This document shows, one piece after another, positions 60,980-64,000 of a stretch of 64,000 nt of DNA. A program made the position numbers and the translations under genes. The stretch spans positions 1 to 64,000 of the forward strand of contig NZ_JAHXBG010000041.1 of the NCBI RefSeq assembly GCF_020103725.1. Direction: 5' to 3'. Origin of the DNA: Hyalangium gracile (GTDB lineage Bacteria; Myxococcota; Myxococcia; Myxococcales; Myxococcaceae). How positions within the stretch are numbered: the first letter of the stretch is position 1; the number at the start of each line of letters is the position of its first letter. Under the pieces are notes generated by a model. The model was given only the letters and a program-made list of their open reading frames with translations. It was not told the origin of the DNA and did not search any database.

Positions 60980-62386
60980 ATGGTGAAGCGAATCGTGCCA
61001 GCGCTCGTGTCCTTCCTGATCGTCGCCTGTGGCGACGACAAGGAGTGCAAGCTGGATGATCCGGAGTCGTGCTCGGACAACCTGGTCTGCGAGAAGGTGC
61101 GGGGCCAGGAGCAGGCGATGTGCTTCGCGCCGATGCAGGTGGAGGGCAAGGTGTTCGACCTGGCCTCTGGCGCCGCGGTGGCGAACGCGGAGGTGACGGC
61201 GCTGGATGCGAACGGCGCGCCGGTCTCGGGCGTCGCGGTGAGCGGCACGGATGGTCGGTACTCGCTGCGCATCCCCACGGAGCGCTCGGATGACAAGGGG
61301 ACGCCGGTGCCCGCGCGGCTGACGCTGCGGGCCGGGGCGCGCAACTACCAGCCGTTCCCCTCGGGCCTGCGCGTGGCGCTGCCCATCGACACCGCGGCCG
61401 CCGCGAGCTCTGGCGAGGAGGAGCCGTGGGTGTTCGCCTCGGCGCAGACGGACGTGGGGCTGATCGGCCTGCCGACGACGGAGCAGGGCCGCCCCGCCGT
61501 GTCCGGCACGGTGGAGCTGGCGACGGGCAGGTCCGCGCTCGTGGTCGTCGAGGGCAACGGCCGGGCGTACTCGGCCGTGGCGGACACCTCGGGCAAGTGG
61601 AAGGTGTTCAACGTGGAGCCGGGCGGCGGGTACAGGGCCCAGGCGTACGTGAAGGGCTCCAACTACACGGCGGCGGACTTCGCCGTGCAGTCCGGGGCGG
61701 AGACCACCGGCGTGGCCATCCGCAGGGCGGGGGACTCGAACGCGACGCTGAGCGGCAGCGTGCAGCTGGTGGCGGGCGCCAACGGGGCGGGCACCAGCGT
61801 GGTGATGGTGGTGGAGAGCACCTTCAATGAGGCGCTCATCCGCGGCGAGGTGCCGCCAGGGCTGCGCTCGCCGGAGCCGGGCATCGCGCCGACCGTCACG
61901 GGGGCGTTCTCCATCACCGGCGTTCCGGACGGGAAGTACGTGGTGCTGGCGGCCTTCGAGAATGACGGCAACGTGCGTGATCCGGACCCCAACATCTCCG
62001 GCACGCAGATCTCCCGGCTCACCGTGGCCAATGGCACCCCCAGCCTGAGCCCTGCCTTCAAGGTGACGGGTGCCATCCAGATGGTGGGGCCGGGGGCGGG
62101 GGAGGCCAGCGAGGCGGTGACGGGGACGCCGAAGTTCTCCTGGAAGCCGTACTCCAGCGCCAAGTCCTACGAGCTGCGCGTGTTCGACTCGCAGGGCACG
62201 AAGGTGTGGGAGAACCTCACCGTGTCTCCCGACCTGCGTAACAGCGCGGGCGATGTCGAGCTGCCCTATGGAGGGCCGGCGCTGACCCCGGGCCTCATCT
62301 ATCAGTGGCGCGCCACCGCGAAGGGCAACGCGGGCAACCCCATCTCCAATACCGAGGAGCTGCGCGGTCTGTTCTCCGTGCAGTAG
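60980..62386 (+). CDS. Lipoprotein with carboxypeptidase-regulatory-like domains
   Basis: A 468-residue lipoprotein with lipobox LIVAC at residues about 12-16. An early Cys cluster (DKECKLDDPESCSDNLVC) suggests a small disulphide-bonded motif. Several carboxypeptidase-regulatory-like (transthyretin-fold) segments follow, with the pattern VEGKVFDLASGAAVANAEV, then GRYSLRIP, and the analogous LSGSVQLVAGANGAGTSV further on. The C-terminal part shows FSWKPYSSAKSYELRVFD, a fibronectin-III-like phrase. A GTG at 60917 would add 21 residues before the signal peptide, which is unlikely. Probably displayed on the envelope for adhesion or matrix contacts. Confidence 0.82.
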   Translation: MVKRIVPALVSFLIVACGDDKECKLDDPESCSDNLVCEKVRGQEQAMCFAPMQVEGKVFDLASGAAVANAEVTALDANGAPVSGVAVSGTDGRYSLRIPTERSDDKGTPVPARLTLRAGARNYQPFPSGLRVALPIDTAAAASSGEEEPWVFASAQTDVGLIGLPTTEQGRPAVSGTVELATGRSALVVVEGNGRAYSAVADTSGKWKVFNVEPGGGYRAQAYVKGSNYTAADFAVQSGAETTGVAIRRAGDSNATLSGSVQLVAGANGAGTSVVMVVESTFNEALIRGEVPPGLRSPEPGIAPTVTGAFSITGVPDGKYVVLAAFENDGNVRDPDPNISGTQISRLTVANGTPSLSPAFKVTGAIQMVGPGAGEASEAVTGTPKFSWKPYSSAKSYELRVFDSQGTKVWENLTVSPDLRNSAGDVELPYGGPALTPGLIYQWRATAKGNAGNPISNTEELRGLFSVQ

Positions 62387-62467
62387 GGCTGGCACCCGAG
62401 GAGGCACCGGCAACAAGGTTGCGAAGAGCGTTGAGACGGCGCGCCGGCTTTGACATGGTCCGGCCCC

Positions 62468-64000
<1,533 letters not shown>

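Overview
The window is about 64 kb of very GC-rich, gene-dense chromosomal DNA. It looks like a myxobacterium (Myxococcota, probably suborder Cystobacterineae: the Myxococcus/Archangium/Stigmatella/Cystobacter group). The evidence is the mix of a eukaryote-like Ser/Thr kinase with a transmembrane anchor, tandem FHA-domain proteins, many lipoproteins, a very long TPR protein, a histone-H1-like Lys/Ala-rich protein, a lone GspC-type secretion protein and strong G/C third-position bias. No rRNA, tRNA, CRISPR array, insertion sequence or prophage was recognised. Names come from reading motifs and domain order by eye; no database search was possible.

Layout. 1-5068: a secreted coiled-coil protein cut by the window edge, a membrane Ser/Thr kinase, a DUF4336 protein, then a poorly conserved stretch (about 3.1-4.4 kb) with a decayed metallophosphoesterase and two orphan small genes, and a Pro/Ala-rich exported protein. 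5204-15097: carB, a seven-bladed beta-propeller lipoprotein, a C39-like cysteine-protease-fold protein with a Trp-repeat tail, a PIG-V-like membrane glycosyltransferase, an M19 membrane dipeptidase, gspC and a Uma2 nuclease-like protein. 15119-21142: gltB-gltD (glutamate synthase), read leftward. 21393-28302: AlaX-type tRNA-editing protein, DUF2809 membrane protein, a decayed HD-hydrolase fragment, an RNase Z-like hydrolase, a zinc phospholipase-like protein with a possible barrel domain, and a UshA-like 5'-nucleotidase.

28344-31708 holds the most unusual group. A metallo-beta-lactamase-fold protein with a winged-helix-like N-terminal segment converges on a translationally coupled pair: an Asp/Asn beta-hydroxylase-family dioxygenase with a Nif11-like C-terminal segment, and a sulfotransferase. 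31821-38147: msrB, an SH3-repeat lipoprotein, a metallophosphoesterase, a flavin monooxygenase, a glycine-zipper membrane protein and two adjacent FHA proteins. 38339-46159 is a rightward housekeeping run: greA, recG, pcm, a zinc-ribbon protein overlapping threonine synthase, a small membrane protein overlapping tmk, and a MoaB/CinA-like protein. 46164-51224 is a 1686-residue TPR protein. 51404-57531: Gfo/Idh/MocA oxidoreductase, two tandem serine-hydrolase lipoproteins (class C beta-lactamase fold) and a sensor histidine kinase. 57775-64000: VOC-family protein, H1-like protein, hemerythrin-Nudix pair, small membrane protein, CBS-pair protein with a candidate leaderless promoter, a carboxypeptidase-regulatory-domain lipoprotein, and a secreted M28-type peptidase with a TolB-like propeller that runs off the end.

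As a whole the window mixes nitrogen and nucleotide metabolism (gltBD, carB, tmk, thrC), quality control (alaX, msrB, pcm, Nudix, recG, greA) and an envelope/secreted inventory typical of a predatory, social soil bacterium. Short gene overlaps (30896/30893, 42978/42981, 44718/44721) mark likely operons. Convergent gene ends are often separated by a perfect GC-rich hairpin or by only a few bases.
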